Positions 19,723 through 28,570 of a stretch of DNA of 64,000 bases are shown piece by piece. The translations under genes were made by a program, and so were the position numbers. The notes under the pieces were generated by a model that made no database searches, was not told the origin of the DNA, and was given only the letters and a program-made list of their open reading frames with translations. Source of the DNA: Demequina litorisediminis (GTDB taxonomy: Bacteria > Actinomycetota > Actinomycetes > Actinomycetales > Demequinaceae); assembly GCF_030161615.1 (NCBI RefSeq), contig NZ_BSUN01000001.1:1984001-2048000 (forward strand), read 5' to 3'. Numbering within the stretch: position 1 is the stretch's first letter; every line of letters starts with the position of its first letter.

Positions 19723-20835
19723 ATGCGCATCGGCGTACCCACCGAGGTGAAGAACCGCGAAACAAGGGTCGCCCTCACACCCGAGGGAGCGAGGCGGCTC
19801 GTGGCCGCCGGGCACGATGTGGTGGTCCAAGAAGGTGCCGGGGCCGGGTCCTTCCTGACGGACGACGCCTACCGGGCCGCGGGTGCCCGCATCGGCTCGC
19901 GCGACGATGCCTGGGGCGCCGCGCTGGTGCTGAAGGTCAAGGAGCCCGTGCCCGAGGAATACGCGCTCCTGTCCGACAACCTCCTCTTCACGTTCTTGCA
20001 TCTCGCCGCCAACGAGCCCCTCGCGCGGGCGCTGATCGCCGCGGGCACCACGGCGGTGTCGTACGACACGGTGCAAGAGGACGACGGCTCGCTGCCCATC
20101 CTCGCGCCGATGAGTGCCATCGCGGGTGCGCTCGCCGTGATCGAGGGCGGTCACCACTTGCTCTCGCCCTACGGTGGACGCGGCGTCCTGCTCGGGGGAG
20201 CGCCTGGGGTCGCGGGCGCACGGGTGGTGGTGATCGGCGCTGGCGTCGCCGGGACGGCCGCGCTACATCAGGCCGTCGTCGCGGGGGCCGATGCCGTGGT
20301 GCTCGACCTCGACGCCGCGCGGCTCGATGCGGCCGCGCAGCGCTACGGTGATCGGGTCCGGGCGGTGGCCTCGAGCCCCGACGCGATCGAGACGGAACTC
20401 GCCGATGCCGACCTCGTCATCGGCGCCGTCCTGGTGCCGGGGCGACCGGCTCCGATGGTGGTGCCGCACCGGCTCGTCGAGCGCATGCGCCCCGGCTCGG
20501 TGCTCGTCGACATAGCGATCGACCAGGGCGGATGCTTCGAAGACTCCCGGCCGACCACCCATGATGACCCGGTCTACGTCGTCGCCGGCTCCCTCATGTA
20601 TGCCGTGGCCAACATGCCGGGCGCCGTGGGGGCGACCGCCACCGCCGCGCTCGCCCACGCCGCCGCGGGCTACGTCGACGCTCTGGCCGCCCGCGGACGG
20701 TCGGCGCTGGAGAACCTCCCCGCATTGGGGCGCGGACTCAACGTCGATGCAGGAACCCTGCGATGCCGTGCGGTCGCTCAGGCCCATCCGCATCTGCCGT
20801 CCCTTCCGCCGCTGCGGGAGGCTGCGGGTCGGTGA
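19723..20835 (+). CDS. ald: Alanine dehydrogenase
   Basis: NAD-dependent oxidative deamination of L-alanine to pyruvate, 370 residues. It opens MRIGVPTEVKNRETRVALTP, has the substrate loop LLFTFLHLAAN, the Rossmann motif VVVIGAGVAGTAALH near residue 170, and SLMYAVANMPGAVG. ATG at 19723 chosen from the family's conserved opening; GGAGGC lies just upstream. Intact frame. Its end overlaps the convergent patatin gene by 98 bp as the sequence stands. Confidence 0.95.
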   Translation: MRIGVPTEVKNRETRVALTPEGARRLVAAGHDVVVQEGAGAGSFLTDDAYRAAGARIGSRDDAWGAALVLKVKEPVPEEYALLSDNLLFTFLHLAANEPLARALIAAGTTAVSYDTVQEDDGSLPILAPMSAIAGALAVIEGGHHLLSPYGGRGVLLGGAPGVAGARVVVIGAGVAGTAALHQAVVAGADAVVLDLDAARLDAAAQRYGDRVRAVASSPDAIETELADADLVIGAVLVPGRPAPMVVPHRLVERMRPGSVLVDIAIDQGGCFEDSRPTTHDDPVYVVAGSLMYAVANMPGAVGATATAALAHAAAGYVDALAARGRSALENLPALGRGLNVDAGTLRCRAVAQAHPHLPSLPPLREAAGR

Positions 20836-21643
20836 TACGGCCGATGTGGTGGTCGTCGGCCGTGGGATGCGGCGGACGTGCGTTGATGACCGGATAGTCG
20901 TCGAACTCCTCCTCGGCCGCATCGCGGCCGAGCCTGCACGAGGGCCGCGAGGTCCTTCACCTCCCACGCGGTGTGACCCACCAGCCGTGGCGTGATCACC
21001 GTGACATCGGCGCGGATCTCCCACTCGTGGACCCTGACCGTCGACTCGAAACCGGGGAAGTCCCACTCCGGTTGGAGGCGCACGCCGATCACATGCTCCG
21101 CGCCCAGGCCGAAGCACGCCTCCAGGGGAGGTTCTGGACCAGTCCGCCGTCCAACAGATGACGTCCCTGGTGAGGGACCGGACGGAATACTCCTGGCACC
21201 GCGATGGATGCCGCGACCGCGAGCGAGAGCGAGCCGTGGTCGAGCACCACGGCCTCCCTCGTGTTCACGTCGGTCGCGACAGCGGCGAACCGTGTGGGAA
21301 GGTCCTCGATCTGCGGGTCGCCGCCGGTGACCTCGGCGAGTCCGTCGAGGAGGGCATCGGCCGTGAGAATCCCCAGGCCGGGCCGCGGCGTCCAGCGCCC
21401 AAACGTGCTCCACGACCAATGCACCACGCGGTCGGCAAGGTCGTACGGGTCGATGCCGAGCGCATACGCGCCGCCCGCAATCGAGCCGGCGGACGTTCCC
21501 GTGATGATGGACGGCACGATGCCGCGCTCGTGGAGCACCTGCAGGACCCCCACATGGGCGGCGCCGAGCGCGCCGCCACCGCCGAGTGCAAGCCCGAGCC
21601 GTGGCATGTAGCGCAAGTCGTCGGTGGCGGCCATGGCCCCCAT
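20738..21643 (-). CDS. Patatin-like phospholipase, RssA type
   Basis: A predicted acyl hydrolase, about 301 residues. It has the oxyanion loop LALGGGGALGAAHVG, the nucleophile elbow GTSAGS (Ser near residue 55) and the catalytic LDGGL. Two defects cancel: a lost C in the run at 21125-21128 (QNLPLEACFGLGAEHV restored) and an extra base in AGCT at 20931-20935 (LVQLGRDAAEEEF restored). The start is ATG 21643 or, six bases in or so, 21634. The C-terminal 30 residues overlap the end of ald, so the true stop may differ by a further error. Confidence 0.8.
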
Positions 21644-21695
21644 CGTAGGAAGGGCTGTGCCGGGGCGCTCGGCGGCGCGCCTATCCTTGGTGGCC

Positions 21696-22058
21696 ATGAG
21701 CGACTCCTCCTCCGAAGCCCCGCGTAGGCGGGTGCCCGTCGCCGCGGCAGGCGGTGTGGCCCTCGTGGTGCTGATCGGCGCCGTTATCTGGTGGATTGCG
21801 GGCGCAGGGGTGTCCGACGATCAGCAGGTGGGCATCGCGGCATGTGAGCGGCTCGCGGTCGACGCGGGGCTGCCGGACATCGCCCGCGGCGATGTTGAGG
21901 GCCCCTCGGGAGACGGCACCGTGACCGTCTCGTGGGAGTTCTCGGACGGCACTTATGGCGGCTGCGAGGTCGTGGTGACTGACGCGGCAGCGGGGGAGCC
22001 GGTGCTCGTGGGTGACGCCGCGCCGTCGCCGAGCCCCTCGGCGTCACCGTCTGAGTAG
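21696..22058 (+). CDS. Small single-pass membrane protein, unknown function
   Basis: A 120-residue protein: short polar N-terminus (MSDSSSEAPRRR), one membrane helix (VAAAGGVALVVLIGAVIWW), an outside domain with two cysteines (AACERLAV and YGGCEVVV) that may form a disulfide, and a Ser/Pro-rich tail. Divergent from the patatin gene. I do not recognise a family; the start is preceded by a weak ribosome site (TTGGTGG). Confidence 0.6.
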   Translation: MSDSSSEAPRRRVPVAAAGGVALVVLIGAVIWWIAGAGVSDDQQVGIAACERLAVDAGLPDIARGDVEGPSGDGTVTVSWEFSDGTYGGCEVVVTDAAAGEPVLVGDAAPSPSPSASPSE

Positions 22059-22130
22059 CGCTCGCCTGCGCGCTTGAGGCTGCGCGCCAGCCCCGCTACG
22101 TTCGAAGGGGACCCGGACGTGAGGAGAGGC

Positions 22131-23006
22131 ATGGACCAGCGCAGGATCGGCACCGCGAGCGTGAGCACGATCGGACTGGGCGGCATGCCCATGTCGATCG
22201 AGGGCAGACCCGACGAGGCGCGCTCCCTTGCCACCGTGCATGCCGCGCTCGATGCGGGAGTCACCCTCTTCGATACTGCCGACGCCTACCTCCTCAACCC
22301 CGGCGAGACCGGTCACAACGAGCCTACTCATAGCGAGGGGCGTCGACACCTATCCCGGCGAGACCGACAACGTCCTCATCGCCACCAAGGCCGGGACCCT
22401 GCGCCCCGGTGACGGCACGTGGTATCAGAACGGCGACCCGGCGTACCTCAAACAGGCGGCCAAGGCCTCGGCGCTACGCATCGGTGTCGACAGCATCGGC
22501 CTGTTGCAGTTCCACCGTCCCGACCCGCGGGTGCCGTTCGCCGACTCGTTGGGTGCCTTCGCAGAACTGCTCGATGAGGGAGTGATCCGTCAAGCGGGCG
22601 TCTCGAACGTCAACCCGGACCAGATCCGGGAGGCCAACGAGGTGCTCGGCGGGCGTCTCGCGAGTGTGCAGAACCAGTTCTCACCCGCCTTCGTCAGTTC
22701 GTACCCCGAACTCGAGGTGTGCGTCGAGCCTGGGCATTGCCTTCCTTCCCTGGAGTCCACTGGGTGGGATGGGGAGGGCAGGGGACATCGGCTCCCACGT
22801 TGCCCCCTTCCAGCAGGTGGCCGATGCGCGCGGCGTCTCGGCTCAGCAGGTGGTCCTGGCCTGGGAGTTGGGGCTTGCTGACGTAGTCATCCCGATCCCC
22901 GGCGCCTCACGTCCCAGTTCGATTCTTGACTCGGCGGGCGCGGCCGAACTGAAGGCTCAGCGAAGATGACCTGGCGCTCCTAGCCCCAGTGCTGGGAGAC
23001 TCATGA
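22131..23006 (+). CDS. Aldo/keto reductase
   Basis: An NADP-dependent reductase of the AKR fold, 290 residues corrected. Catalytic tetrad residues are visible: Asp and Tyr in LFDTADAYLLNPGETGHNE, Lys in LIATKAG, and His in LLQFHRPDP; the cofactor end is IPIPGASRPSSI. GAGGAGAGG is a strong ribosome site before ATG 22131. Three extra bases, each inside AGCT (22321-22325, 22727-22731, 22953-22957), are removed. The substrate is unknown. Confidence 0.9.
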
Positions 23007-23007
23007 C

Positions 23008-23256
23008 ATGGCTGGACAGCGACTGATCACGAGCGCCTCGCGGACCGCGGGCCTTGCCCTCCTCGCCGACGGCGTGGTGGGTCTCGCCGTCCCCGGGCAG
23101 CGCGCCAAGGACTGGGCAGCCCCGCGCGCCCTGTGGCGCCGCTCAGTGCGCCGTGTGGTGGGCGAGGCCACCGGGACGCGGGGTTTCGCGGTGGCAGAGG
23201 TAGCGGTGGGGTTGGCGCTCGTCGCAGTGGTGCCGCGCCTGCTGACGCGCCGCTGA
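23008..23256 (+). CDS. Short hydrophobic protein, unknown function
   Basis: An 82-residue protein with two hydrophobic stretches (GLALLADGVVGLAVPG and VAEVAVGLALVAVVP) and a basic middle (RALWRRSVRRVVGE). It starts one base after the reductase stop, so it is probably translated from the same message. No family recognised. Confidence 0.55.
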   Translation: MAGQRLITSASRTAGLALLADGVVGLAVPGQRAKDWAAPRALWRRSVRRVVGEATGTRGFAVAEVAVGLALVAVVPRLLTRR

Positions 23257-23284
23257 CGACGCGCAGCACTTCTAGGATGGCGCC

Positions 23285-24356
23285 ATGACCCGCACTGTTG
23301 CTGCCATCGTTGCCCGCACTCCCGACGGTCCCCTCGAGCCCGGTGTGGTCGAGCGACGTGAGGTAGGGCCCCGGGATGTGCGCATCGACGTGGTGTGGGC
23401 CGGGATCTGCCACTCCGACATCCACACCGTCCGCGGTGACTGGGGTGCCCAAACCTATCCGCTCGCGGTGGGTCATGAGATTGCGGGCGTGGTGGCCGAG
23501 GTCGGTGCCCAGGTCGAGGGGCTGGCGGTGGGTCAGCGCGTGGGGGTGGGCTGCATGGTCGGCTCGTGCCGCGACTGCGCGAACTGCCGCGCGGGCCGCG
23601 AGCAATACTGCGAGCGAGGTTTCACGGACACGTATGGTGCGCGCGACGCGGACGGCACCATCACGCAGGGCGGCTATACGGCGTCGATCGTGGTGGACGA
23701 GCACTTTGTGCTGTCGCTGCCGGATGTCCTGCCGTTCGAGAAGGTCGCGCCCCTGCTGTGTGCGGGGATCACCACCTATTCGCCGCTCCGGCGCTGGGGT
23801 GCGGGACCAGGGGTGCGGGTCGCGGTGGTCGGCATGGGCGGGCTCGGCCACATGGCCGTCAAGGCTCGCGGTCGCCATGGGAGCCGACGTCACCGTGCTG
23901 TCACAGACGTCCTCGAAGCGGGCCGACGCGCTGGGCTTTGGTGCCGTCGCCCATCATGCGACGAGTGACCCCGCCGTCTTCGATCGCCTGGCGCGTTCCT
24001 TCGACCTCATCGTCAACACGGTCTCGGCGTCGCTGGACTTCGATGCCTACCTCGGGCTGCTCGACTTCGGCGGCACGATGGTCAATGTGGGGGCGCCGCC
24101 CGAGCCGGCGCCCGTGACGCTGTTCACCCTGTTCACCAATCAGCGTTCGTTCGCCGGCTCGACCATCGGCGGGATTGCCGAGACGCAGGAGATGCTGAAC
24201 TTCTGTGCCGAGCACGGCATTGTGCCCGAGGTGGAGACTATCCGCGCCGACCAGGTGAACGATGCCTGGGAGCGGGTGCTGAAGTCGGACGTGCGCTACC
24301 GGTTCGTGATCGACGCCTCGACCCTGAAGGGTCCGAGCGGCGCTACACCTGCGTGA
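23285..24356 (+). CDS. Zinc-dependent alcohol dehydrogenase, cinnamyl-alcohol-dehydrogenase-like
   Basis: An NADP-linked aldehyde reductase of the medium-chain family, 356 residues corrected. Catalytic zinc ligands sit in [10 protein letters not shown] and GHEIAGVV, the structural zinc in [16 protein letters not shown], and the cofactor motif is [14 protein letters not shown]. One extra base in AGCT at 23862-23866 falls exactly in that Rossmann helix. Its 3' end overlaps the convergent DUF4190 gene by 14 bases. Such enzymes usually detoxify aldehydes. Confidence 0.9.
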
Positions 24357-24660
24357 GCAGCAGGATCCACGCCACCCCGAACGCGATGCCTGCGTAGCCG
24401 AGCGCGGTGCCTGTGAGCGCCATGCCGCGCCCGGGAAGGCAGTGGGGGTGCTGGTCGATCTGCCTGAGCGCGCCGTGGCCCAGCACCGTCGCGATCGCGC
24501 CGAGCACGATGCCGAGGTAGGGTACGAATCCCAGGCCGATGGATAGACCGCCAAGCGCCAGCGAGATCACGGCCCACAGCGGGCGCTGCAACTCTTCGCG
24601 CGGCGGCACCTGAGGCGCGGGGCCGTCGAGGTCGTCCATCGGGTCGCGGGGAGTGCTCAT
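24343..24660 (-). CDS. DUF4190-type membrane protein
   Basis: A 105-residue protein with a Pro/acidic N-terminal tail and two membrane helices ([20 protein letters not shown] and a segment ending [12 protein letters not shown]) linked by [13 protein letters not shown]. That layout is typical of DUF4190 proteins, whose role is unknown. ATG 24660 is chosen because the tail then starts [10 protein letters not shown]; an upstream in-frame codon would enter the promoter region. Convergent with the dehydrogenase. Confidence 0.65.
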   Translation of the reverse strand: MSTPRDPMDDLDGPAPQVPPREELQRPLWAVISLALGGLSIGLGFVPYLGIVLGAIATVLGHGALRQIDQHPHCLPGRGMALTGTALGYAGIAFGVAWILLLTQV

Positions 24661-24760
24661 GGGGTCGATCTTCTCAGGTGAAGGTCCCGGAGACGACAAA
24701 GCCGCAGGAGTCCGCGCCTTTCAGCGCGCCCTGCGGCTCTTGTGTCGCGAGCATACGACG

Positions 24761-24834
24761 CGCCCCCGACAGGAATCGAACCTGCGACCTTCGGTACCGG
24801 AAACCGGCGCTCTATCCGCTGAGCCTACGGGGGC
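24761..24834 (-). tRNA. tRNA-Arg (anticodon CCG)
   Basis: Seven-pair acceptor stem GCCCCCG/CGGGGGC, anticodon loop TTCCGGT (CCG, reads CGG), T-arm with GGTTCGATTCC. No CCA is encoded. The D-arm reads TAGGCTCAG where nearly every tRNA has TAGCTCAG: one extra G at 24822-24826 on an AGCT, so the true length is 73. The first anticodon-stem pair (27-43) is also C-A. The gene itself is surely functional. Confidence 0.95.
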
Positions 24835-24861
24835 ATGCGGGGTGACCCGCGAGGGTCAAGA

Positions 24862-25860
24862 CTAGCAGGGGGCGGCGGTGGTGCCCCGCACCGTGAGGCT
24901 GGGCTCAAGGGTCACCTCGACGGTGTCCTTGTCGCCGTCGATCCTGGCCAGCAGGAGGCGGGCGGCCTCGCGCCCAATCGCCTCGCGCGGTTGCGCCACG
25001 GTGGTGAGGCCGGGGCGCACCTGGCGCGCGATCTGGGCGTCGTCGTAGCCCACGATGCTGAACGCCGCGGGCACGTCTAGCCCCGCGTCGAGGGCGTCGT
25101 GGAGGAGGGCGGCCGCCGTGCGGTCGTTGCCTGCGAAGCATGCGGTGGGACCTGCGGACCCCACGGCCCCCGCGATGAGGGTCTCGACGCCGCCCTCGTC
25201 GACCCAGAGCGTGGTCGAGGGCAGGCCGGCCCTCGTCATCGCCTCGCCGTAGGCGAGCCTGCGCGCCGATGCCGCGGCGCGGTGGGACGAGGCGAGGTGC
25301 ACGATGCCGTGGTGGCCCAGGTCCTGGAGGTGAGCAACCGCAAGCGCGGCCCCGCGTTCATCGTGGTTGCGCACCACGCTGACGCGGCGCGGCTGCTCGA
25401 AGGGGCGGCCCACCATGACGACGGGGCGCCGCGCGGCGGCCGTGTCGAGTGCCTCGGCAGGGAGCATGGCGGAGACGACGATCACGCCGTCGACGCCGAG
25501 GTCGAGCATCTGGTCGAGCCTGGCGGCAAGGACCGCGGGATCGCCCTGGCCGTGGCCGATGACGGTGCCGAGCCCGGCGCCTTCCGCGCGAGCCTCGATG
25601 CCCGCGACGACGTCCGAGTGGTACGGGTTCGACAGGTCTGACACGAGGACGCCGAGGACCTGGGTGCGTCCCCTCGCGAGGCCCCTGGCGAGCACATTCG
25701 AGCGATAGCCCAGCGTGTCGGCGACGGCGAGGATCCGGGTCCGCGTCGCCTCGGACACTCCGGCGTCGCCCCTGATGGCGAGCGAGACGAGCGACTTCGA
25801 GACTCCGGCGGCGCGCGCCACATCCACGATGGTGGGCGCCGCGTGATCGGTGGAGTGCAC
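24862..25860 (-). CDS. LacI-family transcriptional regulator (HAD/ECF locus)
   Basis: A 332-residue repressor. The DNA-binding helix-turn-helix is TIVDVARAAGVSKSLVSLAI, the hinge TRTRILAVADTLGYRSNVLA, followed by a periplasmic-binding-like sensor ending LEPSLTVRGTT. GTG start. It diverges from the tandem-HAD gene, and a palindrome lies between them, so it most likely controls the HAD-ECF operon. Effector unknown. Intact frame. Confidence 0.92.
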   Translation of the reverse strand: MHSTDHAAPTIVDVARAAGVSKSLVSLAIRGDAGVSEATRTRILAVADTLGYRSNVLARGLARGRTQVLGVLVSDLSNPYHSDVVAGIEARAEGAGLGTVIGHGQGDPAVLAARLDQMLDLGVDGVIVVSAMLPAEALDTAAARRPVVMVGRPFEQPRRVSVVRNHDERGAALAVAHLQDLGHHGIVHLASSHRAAASARRLAYGEAMTRAGLPSTTLWVDEGGVETLIAGAVGSAGPTACFAGNDRTAAALLHDALDAGLDVPAAFSIVGYDDAQIARQVRPGLTTVAQPREAIGREAARLLLARIDGDKDTVEVTLEPSLTVRGTTAAPC

Positions 25861-25925
25861 AGCCCGATTCAAGCAGAGATGGAGGTGAACATCCGGAGAA
25901 CGAAAACGAACATCAGGCAACGCTA

Positions 25926-25939
25926 CTGGAACGCTCCAG
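25926..25939. promoter_or_regulatory. Putative LacI-type operator before the HAD-ECF operon
   Basis: The palindrome CTGGAACGCTCCAG lies between the divergent LacI gene and the HAD gene, 25 bp before the HAD start. The central CG fits LacI-family sites. Confidence 0.5.
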
Positions 25940-25963
25940 ACGGGTCTCGTTAGCGTCGCCGTC

Positions 25964-27568
25964 GTGACCGAGAACCAGCCCATGAACACCCTGCCCACGC
26001 CGAGCGCCCTCCTGCTCGACTTTGGGGGTGTCATCATCACCACCGCGAAGCGCCCCACGGGCCTCGAGGACGCCACTGCCCACGTGACTGACCTGCTTGC
26101 GCGAGGCCTCATTGACGTGCCCGCCGCTCGGGTGCGGGCCTCCCTTGAGGCGGGGCTTGCCGCGCTGACCCACTGGAAGCACGCCTCAAGCCGCCGCCGG
26201 CAGCCACGGGAACTCACGCATCGGGAGATCGTGGGCGACTTCCTCGCCGCCGACCTCCCCGAGGACGCCCGCGCGCTCCTGGTCGCGGAGGCCGCCGAGC
26301 TTCTCGACGCCTTGCAGACCCTCATCACCGACCACCACCTGCGCCCCGGCATCCGCCGCTTGCTCGACACAGCCGCGAGCCACGGCATCCCGGTGGGCAT
26401 CGTCTCCAACGCCCACTCGGGCCGCTCGCATCGCCGCATCCTCGCGGAGTTGGGGCTCTACGACGCGTTCGCGGTCCAGGTGTACTCCGACGAGGTGGGC
26501 ATCCGTAAGCCTCACCCCGGGATCCTCACGCTCGCCGCCGACGGCCTCGGCGCGCACCCGTCGGCCTGCTGGTACGTGGGCGACACACTCGACCGCGATG
26601 TGGTCGCGGGACGCAGGGCGGGCATCGGCCAGGTACTCATCACTCGCGACAAGCACACCGACCACCCGCCTTTCGCGGTCGCGCACACCGCCGATGCCAC
26701 GTTCGACACCCCCGAAGGCCTCGCCGACGCCCTCGCTGCCTCGCTCGCGTCTGGCACCCGTGCCACGGTGAGCACCGGACCCGACCGGACCGGCGCATCG
26801 GCCCGCCGTGGTGCCTTGCTCGTGGACCACGGCGGCGTGATCTCGCTGTCGGAGAAGAACCCCGACGCGATGATGCGGCTGGGGGAGCGGCTCGCGTTCC
26901 TGCTGTCGACCCCCGAACATCCCCTCGACCCCGGCGACGCCATCGCGGGCATCGCCACCGCGCGCGAGCGCCGGGCGGCCGCCAAGGGCGACTCGCTCGC
27001 GGAGACCAGCCCCCACGAGTTCTGGATGGATCACTTCGGCCGCAACCTCGATAGCCGTGCGCGAGCCGTCCTGGCCGCCGAGGCCGTGGACCTGATGCAC
27101 CGCTACGGGCGCGCCAAGAGCCGCCGCGTCCTCAGGGACGGCGTGCGCGAGGCGTTCGAGGAGTGCCGCGCTCAGGGGATGCCCGTCATCGTGGTGTCCA
27201 ACACGTTGTCAGGGCGCGCGGTGCGCGACGCATGCCGGGAGCACGGCCTCGCCGAACTCATCGGCGCGTACGTCTGCTCCGACGAGGTGGGTGTGCGCAA
27301 GCCCGATGCCGACATCGTTCGCGAGGCCCTCGCGATCGCCGATGCCGACCCCACCGCCACCTGGTTCTACGGCGACAAGCCGCATGCCGACGCCGCGGGA
27401 GCACTCGCGGCAGGCATCAGTCGCCGTGTCATCGTCCGCGGCGGAGCCGTCGCGGACGCCCCCATCGACGAGGCGCTCCGCTCGGGCCTCGCCACCGACG
27501 TCGTCGACGACGCCACCGGGCTCACCGCCCTGTTGCGCGACGCCGTCAGCATCTCCCTTCAGTCCTGA
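25964..27568 (+). CDS. Tandem HAD-superfamily hydrolase (two domains)
   Basis: A 534-residue protein made of two HAD hydrolase domains in a row, which is unusual. Domain 1 (about residues 10-255): nucleophile motif LLLDFGGVIIT, motif II VGIVSNAHSG, motif III Lys in VGIRKPHPGI and the acidic VGDTLDRDV. Domain 2 (about 285-530): LLVDHGGVI, VIVVSNTLSG, VGVRKPDADI and YGDKPHAD. In domain 2 the motif IV acid pattern is altered (GDKPHAD for GDTxxxD). Both domains keep the nucleophile Asp. Probably a phosphatase pair for the solute taken up by the ECF transporter encoded next; no substrate can be named. Confidence 0.85.
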   Translation: MTENQPMNTLPTPSALLLDFGGVIITTAKRPTGLEDATAHVTDLLARGLIDVPAARVRASLEAGLAALTHWKHASSRRRQPRELTHREIVGDFLAADLPEDARALLVAEAAELLDALQTLITDHHLRPGIRRLLDTAASHGIPVGIVSNAHSGRSHRRILAELGLYDAFAVQVYSDEVGIRKPHPGILTLAADGLGAHPSACWYVGDTLDRDVVAGRRAGIGQVLITRDKHTDHPPFAVAHTADATFDTPEGLADALAASLASGTRATVSTGPDRTGASARRGALLVDHGGVISLSEKNPDAMMRLGERLAFLLSTPEHPLDPGDAIAGIATARERRAAAKGDSLAETSPHEFWMDHFGRNLDSRARAVLAAEAVDLMHRYGRAKSRRVLRDGVREAFEECRAQGMPVIVVSNTLSGRAVRDACREHGLAELIGAYVCSDEVGVRKPDADIVREALAIADADPTATWFYGDKPHADAAGALAAGISRRVIVRGGAVADAPIDEALRSGLATDVVDDATGLTALLRDAVSISLQS

Positions 27569-27606
27569 CCCCACCATCCAGCAGCATCCCTTCCCAAGGA
27601 GCAGAC

Positions 27607-28508
27607 ATGTCCCAGACCACCGTTCCCGATGAGCGGGCCGGCCGTCTTCGAGGCACCGCCGCAGGAATCCGCCGCGACCTGAGCGGGTCGCAGAAACTCA
27701 TGATCTTTGTCCTCTCGATGGCGCTCTCGGGCGTCGCGAACATCGTCATCGAGGTCATCCCCGAGGTATCGATCGGACCCGTCGACGTGTCCGTCGCCTA
27801 CTTCGTCTTTGTGCCGCTGACGCTCGTGGCCCTCCTCAACCCGTTCTGGGCCGCTCTCGGCGCCCCCGTGGGAGAGGTCATCTTCGTCGACCTCCTCATG
27901 GGCGACTTCTCCGGCCTCGCCGAGATCGAGGGCATCATCCAGATGTTCCTCGCGCTGTTCATCGCGGGCTCGATGATCCGCAACCCCAAGAACCGCCTGC
28001 AGATCGCGCTGGCCGCCGTCACCGTCGTCGTCATCGACAAGGCACTGTCTGCCATCGTGGACCTGTCCAAGGTATGGATCGGCGTCGAGGACGCAGAGTT
28101 CGTCGAGGGTCTGCCCGAGTCGATCCTGCTGCTGGAGGGCATCGGTTTCGCCGTCGACATCCTCATGACGGGTGTCCTGTTCGGTGTGATCCCCGCCATC
28201 TGGCTCATCCCCGCCCTCCACGGCCGCATCGAGCCGCTGCTCGGCATGCGTCCCCGCGTCCCCGGCGAGCCGATCCAGGGCTCGGCGCCGCGCACAGGAC
28301 TGTTCGTGGGTGTCGCCCTTGCGCTGGCCGTCGCATCCTTCTTCTTCGCCTTCCTTGAGGCCTGGGACGTGACGCTCGGCACGGTCGACACCGACTGGCT
28401 GGGCGAATACGGCTCCGGCTGGCTGTGGGTCGGCGTCGGCGCGGCCGCGATCGCCTTCCTCGTGGGCGTCGCGCTCGTCGGCTCAGCCGCAACAAGACCG
28501 AGGACTAG
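27607..28508 (+). CDS. ECF transporter substrate-binding (S) component
   Basis: A membrane protein of about 300 residues that should capture the substrate for the ECF module encoded next. Helices include LMIFVLSMALSGVANIVIEV, YFVFVPLTLVALLNPFWAAL and a C-terminal pair. The conserved ALGAPVGEVIFVDLLMGDF segment is typical of large S components. One base seems lost near 28483: the given frame has no stop there, while the shifted frame ends SRNKTED and TAG at 28506-28508. The AAGGAGCAGAC ribosome site is strong. The substrate is unknown. Confidence 0.75.
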
Positions 28509-28515
28509 CGTCCAC

Positions 28516-28546
28516 GCCGCGGGCGCCCGCTCAGGGCGCCCGCGGC
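28516..28546 (+). terminator. Strong hairpin between ecfS and the ATPase gene
   Basis: A 13-bp GC-only stem (GCCGCGGGCGCCC and its complement) around a 5-base loop, inside an operon. Likely an attenuator or RNA-stability element that lowers ATPase expression relative to the S component. Confidence 0.6.
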
Positions 28547-28570
28547 CCCTCTGCACTGGAGTGCCCCCGC

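Noticed and set aside
18575..20835. A mobile-element origin for the rhaD-ald region
   Set aside because: Only one inverted repeat, no transposase, no change in base or codon use in the genes; no evidence beyond the repeat itself.
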